Part shown: piece after piece, positions 18,620 through 26,835 of the stretch | Layout of the letters: every line of letters starts with the position of its first letter | Position numbering within the stretch: the first letter of the stretch is position 1 | Assembly: GCA_030834905.1 (NCBI GenBank) | Contig: JAUQWZ010000006.1 | Location: 248,001 to 312,000 of the forward strand | Reading direction: 5' to 3' | From: Aggregatilineales bacterium | GTDB lineage: Bacteria; Chloroflexota; Anaerolineae; Aggregatilineales; Phototrophicaceae | Length of the DNA: 64,000 nt | The notes under the pieces: model-generated | What the model was told of the DNA's origin: nothing | Database searches by the model: none | What the model saw: only the letters and a program-made list of their open reading frames with translations | Program-made: the position numbers and the translations under genes

Positions 18620-19725
18620 GACGCGAACGTCTCCCGGATATTATGGCGGCGCAGGATCACCCAGACCACGACCGGCGCGCCGATCAGGGCGGTGATGGCG
18701 TTCAGCGGCAGGACAGTCTGACTGCCCGGCACCTGAGCGATCAGATCGGCGATCAGCGCCAGCACGCCGCCCAGCAGGGTGCTGGCAGGCAGCAGCAGCC
18801 GGTGATCGGACGTGCCCAGCAGCGCCCGGCACAGGTGCGGTACGGCAATGCCAAGAAAGCCAATCGGACCGCAGAAAGCGGTCACGCCGCCTGCCAGCAG
18901 CGCCGATCCGGCGATCAGCAGCAGGCGCACGCGGCGGATATTCACGCCCATGCTGCGGGCATAGGCTTCGCCCAGCAGCAGCGCGTTCAGCGGCTTCACC
19001 AGCAGATATGCCAGCGCCTGTCCCGCCAGCATTGCCCCGGCAAACAGCCCCATCTGGCTCCAGGTAACGCCGCCGAACGAACCGAACGTCCAGTTGACGT
19101 AGGTCTGAATGCGATCAGCAATGCTGAAGTGAACCAGCACGCTCACCAGCGAGCTGGTCATGTAGCCAAACATGACGCCCAGAATCAACAGCGTCATGGT
19201 GCTGCGCACCCGTCCGGCGACCAGCAGCACCAGCGCCAGCACCAGCCCCGCGCCCAGACTGGCAGCGGCGATCAAGCCAAAATCGCCCAGCAGCCCCAAC
19301 CCTGCCAGCATCGTCGTGCCGGTTGTGCCGACGACCAGCAGCACCAGCGCCACGCCCAGGCTCGCGCCTGAGCTGATGCCGAGCACATACGGGTCTGCCA
19401 GCGGGTTGCGGAACAGGGTCTGCATCAGCAGCCCGGCGACCGCCAGCGCCGACCCCGCCAACGTCGCCGTCAGCGCCTTTGGCAGCCGGAAGTTGAGGAC
19501 AATCGTCGCCCACGAGTCGCGCAGCGGCTCGCCCCCGCGCAGAATGGTGATCACCTCGTCCAGCGGAATGCTCACCGATCCTATCGCCAGACTGAGCAGG
19601 AACGCGCCCGGCAGCGCCAAAGCGAGTCCGACCAGCACCCAGCGCCGCCAGTTCACCCGCGTTCGCGCGGCGGGGGCGGGTATAGCTGTCGGGATCTCAC
19701 CTGTATTCAGTGTCGTTTGAGCCAT
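18616..19725 (-). CDS. btuC: Cobalamin ABC transporter permease (FecCD family)
   Basis: Membrane subunit of 369 residues, about ten helices. The family motifs are RLPKALTATLAGSALAVAG after the first extracytoplasmic region, NPLADPYVLGISSGAS, and GPIGFLGIAVPHL near the C-terminus, the last forming the coupling contact with the ATPase. It lies downstream of the binding-protein gene after a 158-base gap that contains a palindrome, and it overlaps the ATPase gene. Vitamin B12 specificity is inferred from the riboswitch. Confidence 0.87.
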   Translation of the reverse strand: MAQTTLNTGEIPTAIPAPAARTRVNWRRWVLVGLALALPGAFLLSLAIGSVSIPLDEVITILRGGEPLRDSWATIVLNFRLPKALTATLAGSALAVAGLLMQTLFRNPLADPYVLGISSGASLGVALVLLVVGTTGTTMLAGLGLLGDFGLIAAASLGAGLVLALVLLVAGRVRSTMTLLILGVMFGYMTSSLVSVLVHFSIADRIQTYVNWTFGSFGGVTWSQMGLFAGAMLAGQALAYLLVKPLNALLLGEAYARSMGVNIRRVRLLLIAGSALLAGGVTAFCGPIGFLGIAVPHLCRALLGTSDHRLLLPASTLLGGVLALIADLIAQVPGSQTVLPLNAITALIGAPVVVWVILRRHNIRETFAS

Positions 19726-19743
19726 TTGATTGATTCTGCTTCC

Positions 19744-19773
19744 GTAGGGGGCGCAAACGCGCTGCGCCCCTAC
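19744..19773. repeat. Palindrome between btuF and btuC
   Basis: GTAGGGG(G)GCGCA at 19744-19755 pairs with TGCGCCCCTAC at 19763-19773 across a 7-base loop; one arm has an extra G. It is the same family as the palindrome in the sugar importer operon and is at the equivalent position, directly after the binding-protein gene. Confidence 0.65.
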
Positions 19774-19883
19774 AAATCATTTTTCCGTGTCGGCGCAACC
19801 TCCGGCTGCGTCCAGGTCATTGGTGGTTCAAGCTTCTTTTCTCTGCGTTCTCCACGCCCATTGCGGTTGAAATCCTGACTGCG

Positions 19884-21068
19884 TCACTCAAGATGCCGGA
19901 AGTAAAACAGTTCGTGTTCCGGCAGCAGTTCAGGATGCAGGATCGCGATCAGGTCTTCCAGCACCCGTTCGGGGTGAACTACGCCACCTTCGGCATAATC
20001 GTTCGCGCCCAGTTCGCCGATGCGCTGATTATTGTTGTAGACTCTGCCATTCTGGAATGCCGCGAACTCGGCGTAGCGCTCGTCTTCCGCCGCGCCCTCG
20101 TCCAGACTCAGCCAGAAGTTCGGGTTCAGCCAGATGTCGGCGTCCTGCGCCCGTTCCAGCACCGCTTCAAACGACAGCGACAGCGCGCCGCCAGAGTCGT
20201 CATCCGACCACAGATAATCGCCGCCCGCGTCAGCAATCAGACGGGCGATATAGCTGTCACCACCGGCGGCGTACCACGTCCCGCTGAACATGGCGTTGAC
20301 CAGAACCGTCGGGCGATCTGCCGCGCCCGCCGCCAGCGCTACCAGTTCGTTATAGCGCCCGGCAGCGTCGTCAAAATAGGCGTTCGCCTCGGCTTCGCGG
20401 TTGAAGAACATAGCATTGAATTTAATCCACTCCGCCCGTCCCAGCGGCGAGGTTTCCATGTAATCACTGTTGAGCGCCACCGCCAGCCCGGCATCGAGCA
20501 GCATCGGATGCGCGTCATAGTCAGGAATACCCAAGCCGTAGGTCAGGATCAGATCGGGATCGAGATCGATGGTCTGTTCGACGTTGACCGCCGTCCCGCC
20601 GCCAAGCTCGACCAGTTCCCCGGCATCAATGCGCTCGCGGATCTCCGGGCTGTATACAAAGTCAAATTCGTCCACGCCCACCAGATGATCGATCAGCCCC
20701 AGTTCGACAAAATGCGGCAGATAGGTGGTGGACATCGAGACGGCGGTGCTGACCGGCACTTCGATGATCGCCGCGTCTTCGTACCCCTCAGGCACGGGCG
20801 TACCGCACTGCACCAGCACGTAGGTGAAGGTCACGTCCGAATCGCGCCACGGGCGGACGACGCGGATCACTTTGTAGCTGTCAAAATATTCGACCTCGAA
20901 GCCTTCGGCATATTCAATTTCGGACTTATCCGGGAAATAGTCCACCGTCGCGTCATACGACTCGGCGCACGACTCAACCAGATTGACCGCCGGGGCATCC
21001 TGGGCAAGAGCCGCGCCCGCCAGCAGCCCGACCAGCAACACAATGACTATACGAATCAGCACTTTCAT
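19884..21068 (-). CDS. btuF: Cobalamin ABC transporter substrate-binding protein
   Basis: Exported binding protein of the TroA-like/FecB fold, 394 residues. The signal peptide spans 1-22 (cleavage near ALAQD). Motifs include TTYLPHFVELGL, the LVGVDEFD loop typical of B12 and siderophore binders, and DLDPDLILTYG. It is the first gene after a cobalamin riboswitch on the same strand, so vitamin B12 or a corrinoid is the expected ligand. It is longer than E. coli BtuF (~266 residues), mainly at the N-terminus. Confidence 0.85.
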   Translation of the reverse strand: MKVLIRIVIVLLVGLLAGAALAQDAPAVNLVESCAESYDATVDYFPDKSEIEYAEGFEVEYFDSYKVIRVVRPWRDSDVTFTYVLVQCGTPVPEGYEDAAIIEVPVSTAVSMSTTYLPHFVELGLIDHLVGVDEFDFVYSPEIRERIDAGELVELGGGTAVNVEQTIDLDPDLILTYGLGIPDYDAHPMLLDAGLAVALNSDYMETSPLGRAEWIKFNAMFFNREAEANAYFDDAAGRYNELVALAAGAADRPTVLVNAMFSGTWYAAGGDSYIARLIADAGGDYLWSDDDSGGALSLSFEAVLERAQDADIWLNPNFWLSLDEGAAEDERYAEFAAFQNGRVYNNNQRIGELGANDYAEGGVVHPERVLEDLIAILHPELLPEHELFYFRHLE

Positions 21069-21163
21069 GAAGCGAACCCCTTACACGTCACACAGGCGAA
21101 GTGCAGCACAAAATACCGGCGCGCAAAGGGGATTTGCCGCTTAAACAGCGTTGTATAGCGATC

Positions 21164-21185
21164 AAAAAGCCCGCCGTGAAGCGGG
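21164..21185 (-). terminator. Riboswitch-linked intrinsic terminator
   Basis: On the minus strand a CCCGC/GCGGG stem (21185-21170, 6-base loop) is followed by a run of five T residues, about 70 bases after the aptamer and about 95 before the btuF start. It is the likely OFF switch formed when cobalamin is bound. The stem is short, so strength is uncertain. Confidence 0.55.
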
Positions 21186-21249
21186 AATGGTGGGATGAAC
21201 TTTCTCATTGCCCGTTCCCCCTTGTACGCGAAGGTGGTTTACGAGTGAC

Positions 21250-21390
21250 AGAGATGGCGGGTACTCGGACTTTGGCGATATTTTCGCCATTACCGTTGCG
21301 CGACAGCGCCGGACTTACACCGGCTTCCCCCATTAATGTGCCTCACATCCGGGTGAAGGCACACCATCGCTGGCTCATATGTGCTTGCAA
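21250..21390 (-). ncRNA. Cobalamin riboswitch
   Basis: The minus-strand leader of the btuF operon carries the B12-box core: GGGGGAAGCCGGTG, then AAGTCCGGCGCTG, then CGCAACGGTAA, and a closing AGTCCGAGTACCCGCC. These match the conserved segments and order of the cobalamin aptamer. The region begins just after a consensus promoter and is followed by a terminator-like hairpin. High cobalamin should therefore lower expression of the transporter. The 475-base gap between btuF and the divergent pspC-like gene is largely explained by this leader. Confidence 0.93.
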
Positions 21391-21395
21391 AGCTG

Positions 21396-21424
21396 AGAAT
21401 AGCACGCCTCAGGGCAGGTGTCAA
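21396..21424 (-). promoter_or_regulatory. Promoter of the cobalamin transporter operon
   Basis: On the minus strand a perfect -35 TTGACA (21424-21419), a 17-base spacer and a -10 TATTCT (21401-21396) stand directly upstream of the riboswitch. The expected start of transcription is near 21389. Confidence 0.75.
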
Positions 21425-21543
21425 ATGGCGATCAGGCGGCGTGGACTGCCCTGCTGGCGGCGCCGCCTGACCAACATTGAAACTTTTTTGCCAGTGCTCC
21501 GTATTAGGAGTCAGATTGACAGCACAAGACGGAGTTCTAAACC

Positions 21544-21768
21544 ATGCAAACCAAACGACTCACTCGTTCAAATTCAAACCGGATGGTCGGCGGCGTCTGC
21601 GCCGGAATTGCCGAATATTTCAACATCGATCCGACGCTGATACGTCTGGCGTTCGTCCTGCTCTCCATCATGGGCGGTCCCGGAATCCTGCTCTACATCA
21701 TCATGTGGATGGTGGTACCGTCAGATGATGGTTACTTCGAGAAGCCGAAGAACGACCACACAGTCTAG
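21544..21768 (+). CDS. PspC-domain membrane protein
   Basis: A 74-residue protein that is almost entirely a PspC domain: RMVGGVCAGIAEYF near residues 13-26, then a single membrane segment with GGPGILLYIIMW. PspC proteins sense or signal envelope stress; this short form is stand-alone, with no PspA or PspB gene adjacent. It diverges from the cobalamin operon. Its actual role in this organism is unknown. Confidence 0.88.
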   Translation: MQTKRLTRSNSNRMVGGVCAGIAEYFNIDPTLIRLAFVLLSIMGGPGILLYIIMWMVVPSDDGYFEKPKNDHTV

Positions 21769-21797
21769 CCAGCAGCGGGGCGCGTCACTGCGCCCCC

Positions 21798-22358
21798 TCA
21801 TTTTTCCTCTGGAAGTATATCCTTAACTGCCAGATTAAACCCCGGCAGCACATCACCGCCATCGAGAATACCGTCTATGCCGAGGATGCGCACCGGCTGA
21901 CCCGGCGCATACACTTCAACCCGCCTGCTCTCCGGCTTGACCACCCACACCACCGTCCCCGCCGCGAGATAATTCGCCACCTTGATATTCAGGTTCTGCT
22001 GCGACTCGTAACTGGACGGGGTATCGACTTCAACCGCCAGATCAGGCAGCGCCGGGTTGTAACCCTGCCGCGCCAGTTCGGGCTGTTTCGCCGCTGAAAT
22101 GAAGGCGACGTCGGGCGCGTAGCGCTCGCCAGATACCATATAGCCGCCCGCTTCGCCAGTCAGGTGTCCAAGCTCCTTCCCTTTCAGGAAAAGGTAGAGT
22201 TCACCGGCGATAAGTTGGCTGATCTTCGATGCGAATGGATTCGACGGCACTTCGACGGTTTCTCCTCCGATGAATTCAAACAGCTTGTCGGCGTTTTCCG
22301 GCAGGTCGGCAAAGGCGTCAAACTCCTCAACCATCATGCGCCGCGCTTGAACGACCAT
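21798..22358 (-). CDS. Uma2 family (DUF820) putative endonuclease
   Basis: A 186-residue protein of the Uma2/DUF820 family, which has a PD-(D/E)XK nuclease fold and is expanded in Chloroflexota and Cyanobacteria. Typical features are ELIGGE-like FEFIGGETVEV near residue 28, APDVAFIS near 77 (Asp), LAVEVDTPSS near 107 (Glu-x-Asp), and KVANYLAAGTVVWVV near 125. The biological function of the family is not settled. It stands alone, convergent with the pspC-like gene. Confidence 0.85.
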   Translation of the reverse strand: MVVQARRMMVEEFDAFADLPENADKLFEFIGGETVEVPSNPFASKISQLIAGELYLFLKGKELGHLTGEAGGYMVSGERYAPDVAFISAAKQPELARQGYNPALPDLAVEVDTPSSYESQQNLNIKVANYLAAGTVVWVVKPESRRVEVYAPGQPVRILGIDGILDGGDVLPGFNLAVKDILPEEK

Positions 22359-22496
22359 AGCTACTCCTTCAGCAACTCATTCTTCCAATTATAGCGCCGG
22401 TTTGCGTCCTGCATCCTCATACCGTCCATGCCAGCCTCAAATCTTTATCTTTCACAATCCTTCATGTGCTGTAATATTGCATTGGAGGATGCGACT

Positions 22497-22655
22497 ATGG
22501 CAAACCGACTACTATCCATCATGCTGGCAGCCTATGTGATGTGCCTGGCGCTCGCCATTCGCGCCCAGCGAAAAACCGAGGTTGCGCTCCAGCGGGCTGA
22601 ATGCCAGCGCCGCCGCGAAATCAACGTACCCGGCTACCGCTTCAGCCGAAACTAG
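22497..22655 (+). CDS. Small single-helix membrane peptide
   Basis: A 52-residue open frame whose ATG at 22497 is preceded by a strong ribosome site (GGAGGA, 22484-22489). It has one hydrophobic segment (about residues 4-20) and a very basic, Arg-rich tail. No family is recognised. The good start signal is the main reason for calling it. Confidence 0.45.
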   Translation: MANRLLSIMLAAYVMCLALAIRAQRKTEVALQRAECQRRREINVPGYRFSRN

Positions 22656-22756
22656 AACAGTGGTATTTTGAGTTGAGGGTTGAGGGGAAACAGCGACGGT
22701 GGAAAGTCGAAAACCGGGGCTTTCAGACTTTCCACCTTTATCATCTGGTGCGGGCT

Positions 22757-23182
22757 TTAGACCATTCTGGCGTTCACGGTGATTTCGGGCACGCCGGCAA
22801 GCGCCCGTGAGATAATGCAGCCCTTCGCTTTGGCGACATTCTCGTCAAATACCGCCTGATCGACGCCTTCCACGCTGCTCTCGTTCGTCAGATCGATGCG
22901 GCTGATCGAAAAGCCGCTGTCGTCTTTGGTCAGATGCACGTTGGCAGACGTATGAACGCGACCGACGGTGAAGCCAGCCCGTGAAAGATTTGCCGCCAAC
23001 TGCATCGAGAAGCAGCCCGCCAGCGCCGCGCCGATCAACTCCTCAGGATTCGTGCCGGTGCCGTTTTCAAAACGCGATGAAAATGAATAAGCGCCTTCAT
23101 AAGCGCCGCTGCCCAGCTTCAGGGTACCATTCCCCTCTTGCAGGCTGCCACTCCATGCCGCTTCCGCTGTCCGTGCAGGCAT
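22757..23182 (-). CDS. OsmC family peroxiredoxin-like protein
   Basis: A 141-residue OsmC/Ohr-family protein, which reduces organic hydroperoxides through two active-site cysteines. The first Cys is in ALAGCFSMQ near residue 56 and the second in AKGCIISRA near residue 120; the Glu/Arg-bearing TNPEELIGA segment precedes the first Cys. The start at 23182 is chosen over one 15 bases upstream because GGAGG lies at the right distance. It is monocistronic. Confidence 0.9.
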   Translation of the reverse strand: MPARTAEAAWSGSLQEGNGTLKLGSGAYEGAYSFSSRFENGTGTNPEELIGAALAGCFSMQLAANLSRAGFTVGRVHTSANVHLTKDDSGFSISRIDLTNESSVEGVDQAVFDENVAKAKGCIISRALAGVPEITVNARMV

Positions 23183-23296
23183 AACTGCCCTCCTCATGTG
23201 CTAAAAAAGATGGTGGCTATTCTACCATGTTCTCCTACCGAAAAACGCCTTGCGAGGTTAAGCACAGATGAGGGTTTGCGATTCCAAAAGCAAGGA

Positions 23297-23312
23297 CGGG
23301 TTTTTCAACCCG
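23297..23312 (-). terminator. Weak hairpin after the HEAT-repeat gene
   Basis: A CGGGTT/AACCCG stem with a 4-base loop lies 51 bases past the stop of the HEAT gene in its direction of transcription. There is no proper T-tract, so terminator function is uncertain. Confidence 0.35.
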
Positions 23313-23362
23313 CCCTCGACTGATACTGTAGACTATCCGAACGATGCCCGGCTTAGTTGGGC

Positions 23363-24193
23363 TTAATTCCACCAGCCCCACATGCCGACCCAATCGTCCT
23401 CGACTCGTTCCAGCGCTTCATCTTCGTCATATTCCGACGACAGCCACAGCAGCGCCTTCAGCGCCGCCCGCCGCATCATCGCGTCGGCATCGATCAACCC
23501 TTCGAGGATATACGGCATGGTTGCATCCTCCATCAGCCACATCGCCTCGGCAGCCGCGTGCCACACATGGCTGTTCTGGTGGTTCAGCGCCTTCAGCAGC
23601 GCTGGCACCGAGGTGTGATCGCCGATTTGACCGAGCGCGGTAGCGGCGGCGTAGCGAACGTAATCATTATCATCGTTCAGCATCGCCCCTTCCAGCGCAT
23701 CCAGTGCGCCGGTATCGCCAATCGCGCCGAGCGCTTCGGCAGCGGCATAGCGTACAAAGCTGTTGGTATCGGCGGACAAGGCTTCCAGCAGTTCGGGCAG
23801 CGCGCGCTCGTCCGCCAGCATTCGCAGCGCCTTGGCTGCCTCCCAGCGGACATAGCTGTTTTCGTCGCCGAGCAGCGCGCCGACAAGTCCCGGCACCGCT
23901 TCCTCTTCCCCGATCATCCCCAGCGCCTGTGCCGCCGCCCGGCGCACGTCCTTGCTGCGATCACCGAGTCGTTCCACCAGCGCGTCAACTGCGGATGCCT
24001 CGCCGATCAGCCCCAGAGTCTGGACCACCAGCACTCGAATTTCACGATCTTTGTGTCGAAGCACATCGATCAATGCGGGGAGTACTGTTGGCTCTCGTAA
24101 CTGGGACAGGCGGTAAAGAGCATACCGTTGCTTCTGCTTATCGTCGCTGCGCAGGTCGTTCAATAATTGGGTGACCAGCGACCTATTCGACAT
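23363..24193 (-). CDS. HEAT-repeat protein
   Basis: A 276-residue all-helical protein built of about eight ~31-residue PBS-lyase-type HEAT repeats, with the recurrent pattern (D..VR..AA.ALG.IG...A...L). The C-terminus is acidic and ends in a Trp-rich tail (GMWGWW). Such repeats are protein-binding scaffolds or phycobilin-lyase relatives. The start at 24193 has AGGTGG upstream. The same repeat type forms the C-terminal half of the TIR-NACHT protein at 33-37 kb. The partner is unknown. Confidence 0.88.
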   Translation of the reverse strand: MSNRSLVTQLLNDLRSDDKQKQRYALYRLSQLREPTVLPALIDVLRHKDREIRVLVVQTLGLIGEASAVDALVERLGDRSKDVRRAAAQALGMIGEEEAVPGLVGALLGDENSYVRWEAAKALRMLADERALPELLEALSADTNSFVRYAAAEALGAIGDTGALDALEGAMLNDDNDYVRYAAATALGQIGDHTSVPALLKALNHQNSHVWHAAAEAMWLMEDATMPYILEGLIDADAMMRRAALKALLWLSSEYDEDEALERVEDDWVGMWGWWN

Positions 24194-24285
24194 ATGCAAT
24201 CCACCTTTCCCATACATCCCTAGTGTATACCCCGCGCCAGACAGTCGCAATCATGGAATCAGGACTTCGGGATCATATTTTGTGC

Positions 24286-24314
24286 TTGACACGCCAGTCA
24301 TTCACAATTATAGT
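24286..24314 (+). promoter_or_regulatory. Promoter of the marR-ABC exporter operon
   Basis: A perfect -35 TTGACA (24286-24291), a 17-base spacer and a -10 TATAGT (24309-24314) lie 41 bases upstream of the marR start. Confidence 0.7.
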
Positions 24315-24321
24315 TTTGTTT

Positions 24322-24347
24322 CCAATTATTTGAAGTCCAATTATTGG
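24322..24347 (+). promoter_or_regulatory. Candidate MarR operator boxes
   Basis: Two CCAATTATT boxes 15 bases apart (24322 and 24337) follow the -10 element. The second extends to CCAATTATTGG, an 11-base palindrome, and a third CAATTAT overlaps the promoter at 24305. Position just after the promoter and before marR suits autorepression. Confidence 0.5.
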
Positions 24348-24354
24348 AGCACCA

Positions 24355-24882
24355 ATGGATACCAACCAGTTTCCCAGCATTGCTGGCGAGATTCATGTGC
24401 TGCTGGGCATGGTGATGAAGCTGAGCGCGCGCGCCGCCGAACAGTATTTCGCCGATCATCAGATCGACATCAATTTGCTGCAATTTGGCGTTTTGCGCAC
24501 GCTTCGACAGCACCACTTCACGCTGAGCGAACTCAGTAAGCTGTTCTCCGTCGATCCGTCCACGCTCGTTCCGGTTGTAGACGCGCTGGAGCGCAAAGGC
24601 TTGGTTGAACGGGGGCGCGATCCAGATGATCGACGCAGGATACCGCTGCATCTTACTGCCGAAGGCGCGGCTTTGCTTCAGCGAATTTCGTCCGCGCATG
24701 GAGGCGGCATTCTGGAAAAAAGCCTCCACCAGCTTGGAGAGCGCAAGACCGCGCAATTGCGGGAACTGCTGCGCGAGCTGGTGTACACGATGCCGGAGGG
24801 TGAACGTACCTTCTGCCAGATGCAGGATCATCTCAGGATGTGCCAGCCGCCACCGCAACCTGTGGACGGCGAAATCGTATAG
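24355..24882 (+). CDS. MarR family transcriptional regulator
   Basis: A 175-residue winged-helix repressor. The recognition region reads FTLSELSKLFSVDPSTLVPVVDALERKGLVERGRDPDDRRRIPLHLT in outline, with the wing Asp-Asp-Arg-Arg motif (DPDDRR) typical of MarR. It is the first gene of an operon with two ABC exporter genes and probably represses them until a toxic ligand binds. Two CCAATTATT boxes lie between its promoter and start. Confidence 0.92.
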   Translation: MDTNQFPSIAGEIHVLLGMVMKLSARAAEQYFADHQIDINLLQFGVLRTLRQHHFTLSELSKLFSVDPSTLVPVVDALERKGLVERGRDPDDRRRIPLHLTAEGAALLQRISSAHGGGILEKSLHQLGERKTAQLRELLRELVYTMPEGERTFCQMQDHLRMCQPPPQPVDGEIV

Positions 24883-24913
24883 TACAACACCACACACATA
24901 AAAGGAGTACACA

Positions 24914-26830
24914 TTGCAAGCACAAGCCGCAAAATCGTGGAGACGCGGCGGACAGCGCCCGCCCGGCAGCGGTGGCTTAGGACGCGCCATCCGCTATTTG
25001 GGTAAACACCGGAGATCAGTCGCGCTCGCCTATGGCGCGCTGATCATCGCTACGTTGGCGCAGCTCCTGGTGCCTCAGCTCGTCCAGAATATGATCAATT
25101 CGGTGACGCAGGGAACAATTGCATCGCAGATCCTCGGACTGCCGCCCTTCCTGCAGGGCATCGCCGCCGACACGGCGGGCTTCACCGTCGAACAACTGCA
25201 AGGGATTCAGGTCAATGCTGAATCGTGGCTGATCGGCGCTACGCTCATCATCGTCATTGTCGCCTTCAGCCGCGCCGTGTTCTCGTTCGTGCAGTCGTAT
25301 ATGGCGGAAAAAACCTCACAGGGAATCGCCTTTGACTTCCGCAACGAGATCTTCGCCAAAATTCAGCGGCTGTCGTTCAGCTACCACGATCAGAACCAGA
25401 CCGGTCAGTTGATGATCCGCGCGACTGACGACGTGGAAAAGCTGCGTATGTTTATCGCCCAGGGATTGATTCTGGCGGCGCAGGCATTTCTGCTGCTGAT
25501 TGCCACGCTGATCATTCTGGTGCTGACGAACTGGCGCTTAACGCTGGTGGTGCTGCCAATTCTGCCGATTGCCCTGATCATCTTCATGGTCTTTGGCGCT
25601 GCCGTCCAGCCGCTGTTCGTCGAGATTCAGATTCGCCTCTCCAGGCTGAACACGATTCTCCAGGAGAATATGGCTGGAATCAAAGTGGTGAAAGCCTTCG
25701 CCCGCGAGCGCCACGAACGCCAGCGCTTCGATGCCGCGACCGATGACCTGTATACGCAGGGGCTTCGCGTCGCCCGCACCTTTTCCTTCCTGTTTCCGGT
25801 CATCTTCCTGATCGCGCAGGTGGGACAGGCGGCGCTGCTCTATTTCTCCGGGCAGCAGATCCTCGGCGGCACGCTGACGCTGGGCGATTATCAGGCGTTC
25901 AGCCTGTACGTGATTTACGTCTTCTTCCCACTGGGGCAGCTTGGCTTCATCATCTCGCTGATGGCGCAGGCGTCGGCGTCGGCAACGCGCATTTTTGAGA
26001 TTCTGGACGCCAAAAGCGAGGTCAACGACAAGCCTGACGCGACGGTGCTGCCCGAAATTCAGGGACATGTCGCGTTCAACAACGTCACTTTTCGCTATTT
26101 CGGCAGCGGTGACCCGGTGCTGAAGGATGTCAGCTTCGAGGCGCATCCCGGACAGACGATTGCCCTTCTCGGCGGCACTGGCAGCGGCAAGACGACCATC
26201 ATCAACCTCATCCCCCGCTTCTATGACGCCAGCGAGGGCGCGGTGCTGATTGATGGCTACGATGTGCGCGACGTGACGCTGGACAGCCTGCGTTCCAGGA
26301 TCGGCATCGTGCTTCAGGAAACGAACCTGTTCAGTGGGACAATCCGCGACAACATCGCTTTTGGACGCTCTGATGCGACCGACGACGAAGTGATCGAAGC
26401 CGCGCAAGCCGCCGCCGCCCACGATTTCATCATGTCGTTCCCGCAGGGCTACGACACGCCCGTTGGCGAGCGCGGATCGACGCTGTCCGGCGGTCAGAAA
26501 CAGCGCATCGCCATCGCCCGCGCCCTGCTGATGAACCCGCACATCCTGATTCTGGATGACTCCACCAGCAGCGTGGACTTACAGACGGAAGCGAAGATTC
26601 AGAAGGCGCTCGATCACCTGATGGAAGGACGTACCAGCTTCGTTATTGCCCAGCGCATCACGACGGTGCTGAATGCCGACATGATTCTGGTGCTGGATAA
26701 AGGGCAGGTCGTCGCCACCGGTAAACACGCCGAACTGATGGAAACCAGCCCCATTTATGCCGAAATCTACCACTCACAGCTTGTCGGTGACGCCGAAGCA
26801 GGCGAACCTGTTCCGACAGAGGAGGCTTAA
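24914..26830 (+). CDS. ABC exporter half-transporter, degenerate-site subunit
   Basis: A 638-residue half-transporter: a six-helix membrane domain (about 30-340) followed by an ATPase domain. Walker A is GGTGSGKTT and the signature is LSGGQKQR. Walker B reads ILILDDST, with Asp in place of the catalytic Glu, and the switch residue is Gln (VIAQRI) instead of His. This marks it as the non-catalytic partner of a heterodimer such as TmrAB or BmrCD. Translation starts at TTG (24914) behind AAAGGAG. It lies 31 bases after marR and 5 before the partner gene. The cargo is unknown; drug or lipid is likely. Confidence 0.92.
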   Translation: MQAQAAKSWRRGGQRPPGSGGLGRAIRYLGKHRRSVALAYGALIIATLAQLLVPQLVQNMINSVTQGTIASQILGLPPFLQGIAADTAGFTVEQLQGIQVNAESWLIGATLIIVIVAFSRAVFSFVQSYMAEKTSQGIAFDFRNEIFAKIQRLSFSYHDQNQTGQLMIRATDDVEKLRMFIAQGLILAAQAFLLLIATLIILVLTNWRLTLVVLPILPIALIIFMVFGAAVQPLFVEIQIRLSRLNTILQENMAGIKVVKAFARERHERQRFDAATDDLYTQGLRVARTFSFLFPVIFLIAQVGQAALLYFSGQQILGGTLTLGDYQAFSLYVIYVFFPLGQLGFIISLMAQASASATRIFEILDAKSEVNDKPDATVLPEIQGHVAFNNVTFRYFGSGDPVLKDVSFEAHPGQTIALLGGTGSGKTTIINLIPRFYDASEGAVLIDGYDVRDVTLDSLRSRIGIVLQETNLFSGTIRDNIAFGRSDATDDEVIEAAQAAAAHDFIMSFPQGYDTPVGERGSTLSGGQKQRIAIARALLMNPHILILDDSTSSVDLQTEAKIQKALDHLMEGRTSFVIAQRITTVLNADMILVLDKGQVVATGKHAELMETSPIYAEIYHSQLVGDAEAGEPVPTEEA

Positions 26831-26835
26831 CCACT

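Noticed and set aside
17582..21068. Siderophore (iron) importer
   Set aside because: The protein family allows it, but the cobalamin riboswitch at the head of the operon points to vitamin B12.
25538..26542. A 334-codon open frame on the minus strand
   Set aside because: It is entirely opposite the first ABC exporter gene, which has complete Walker and signature motifs.
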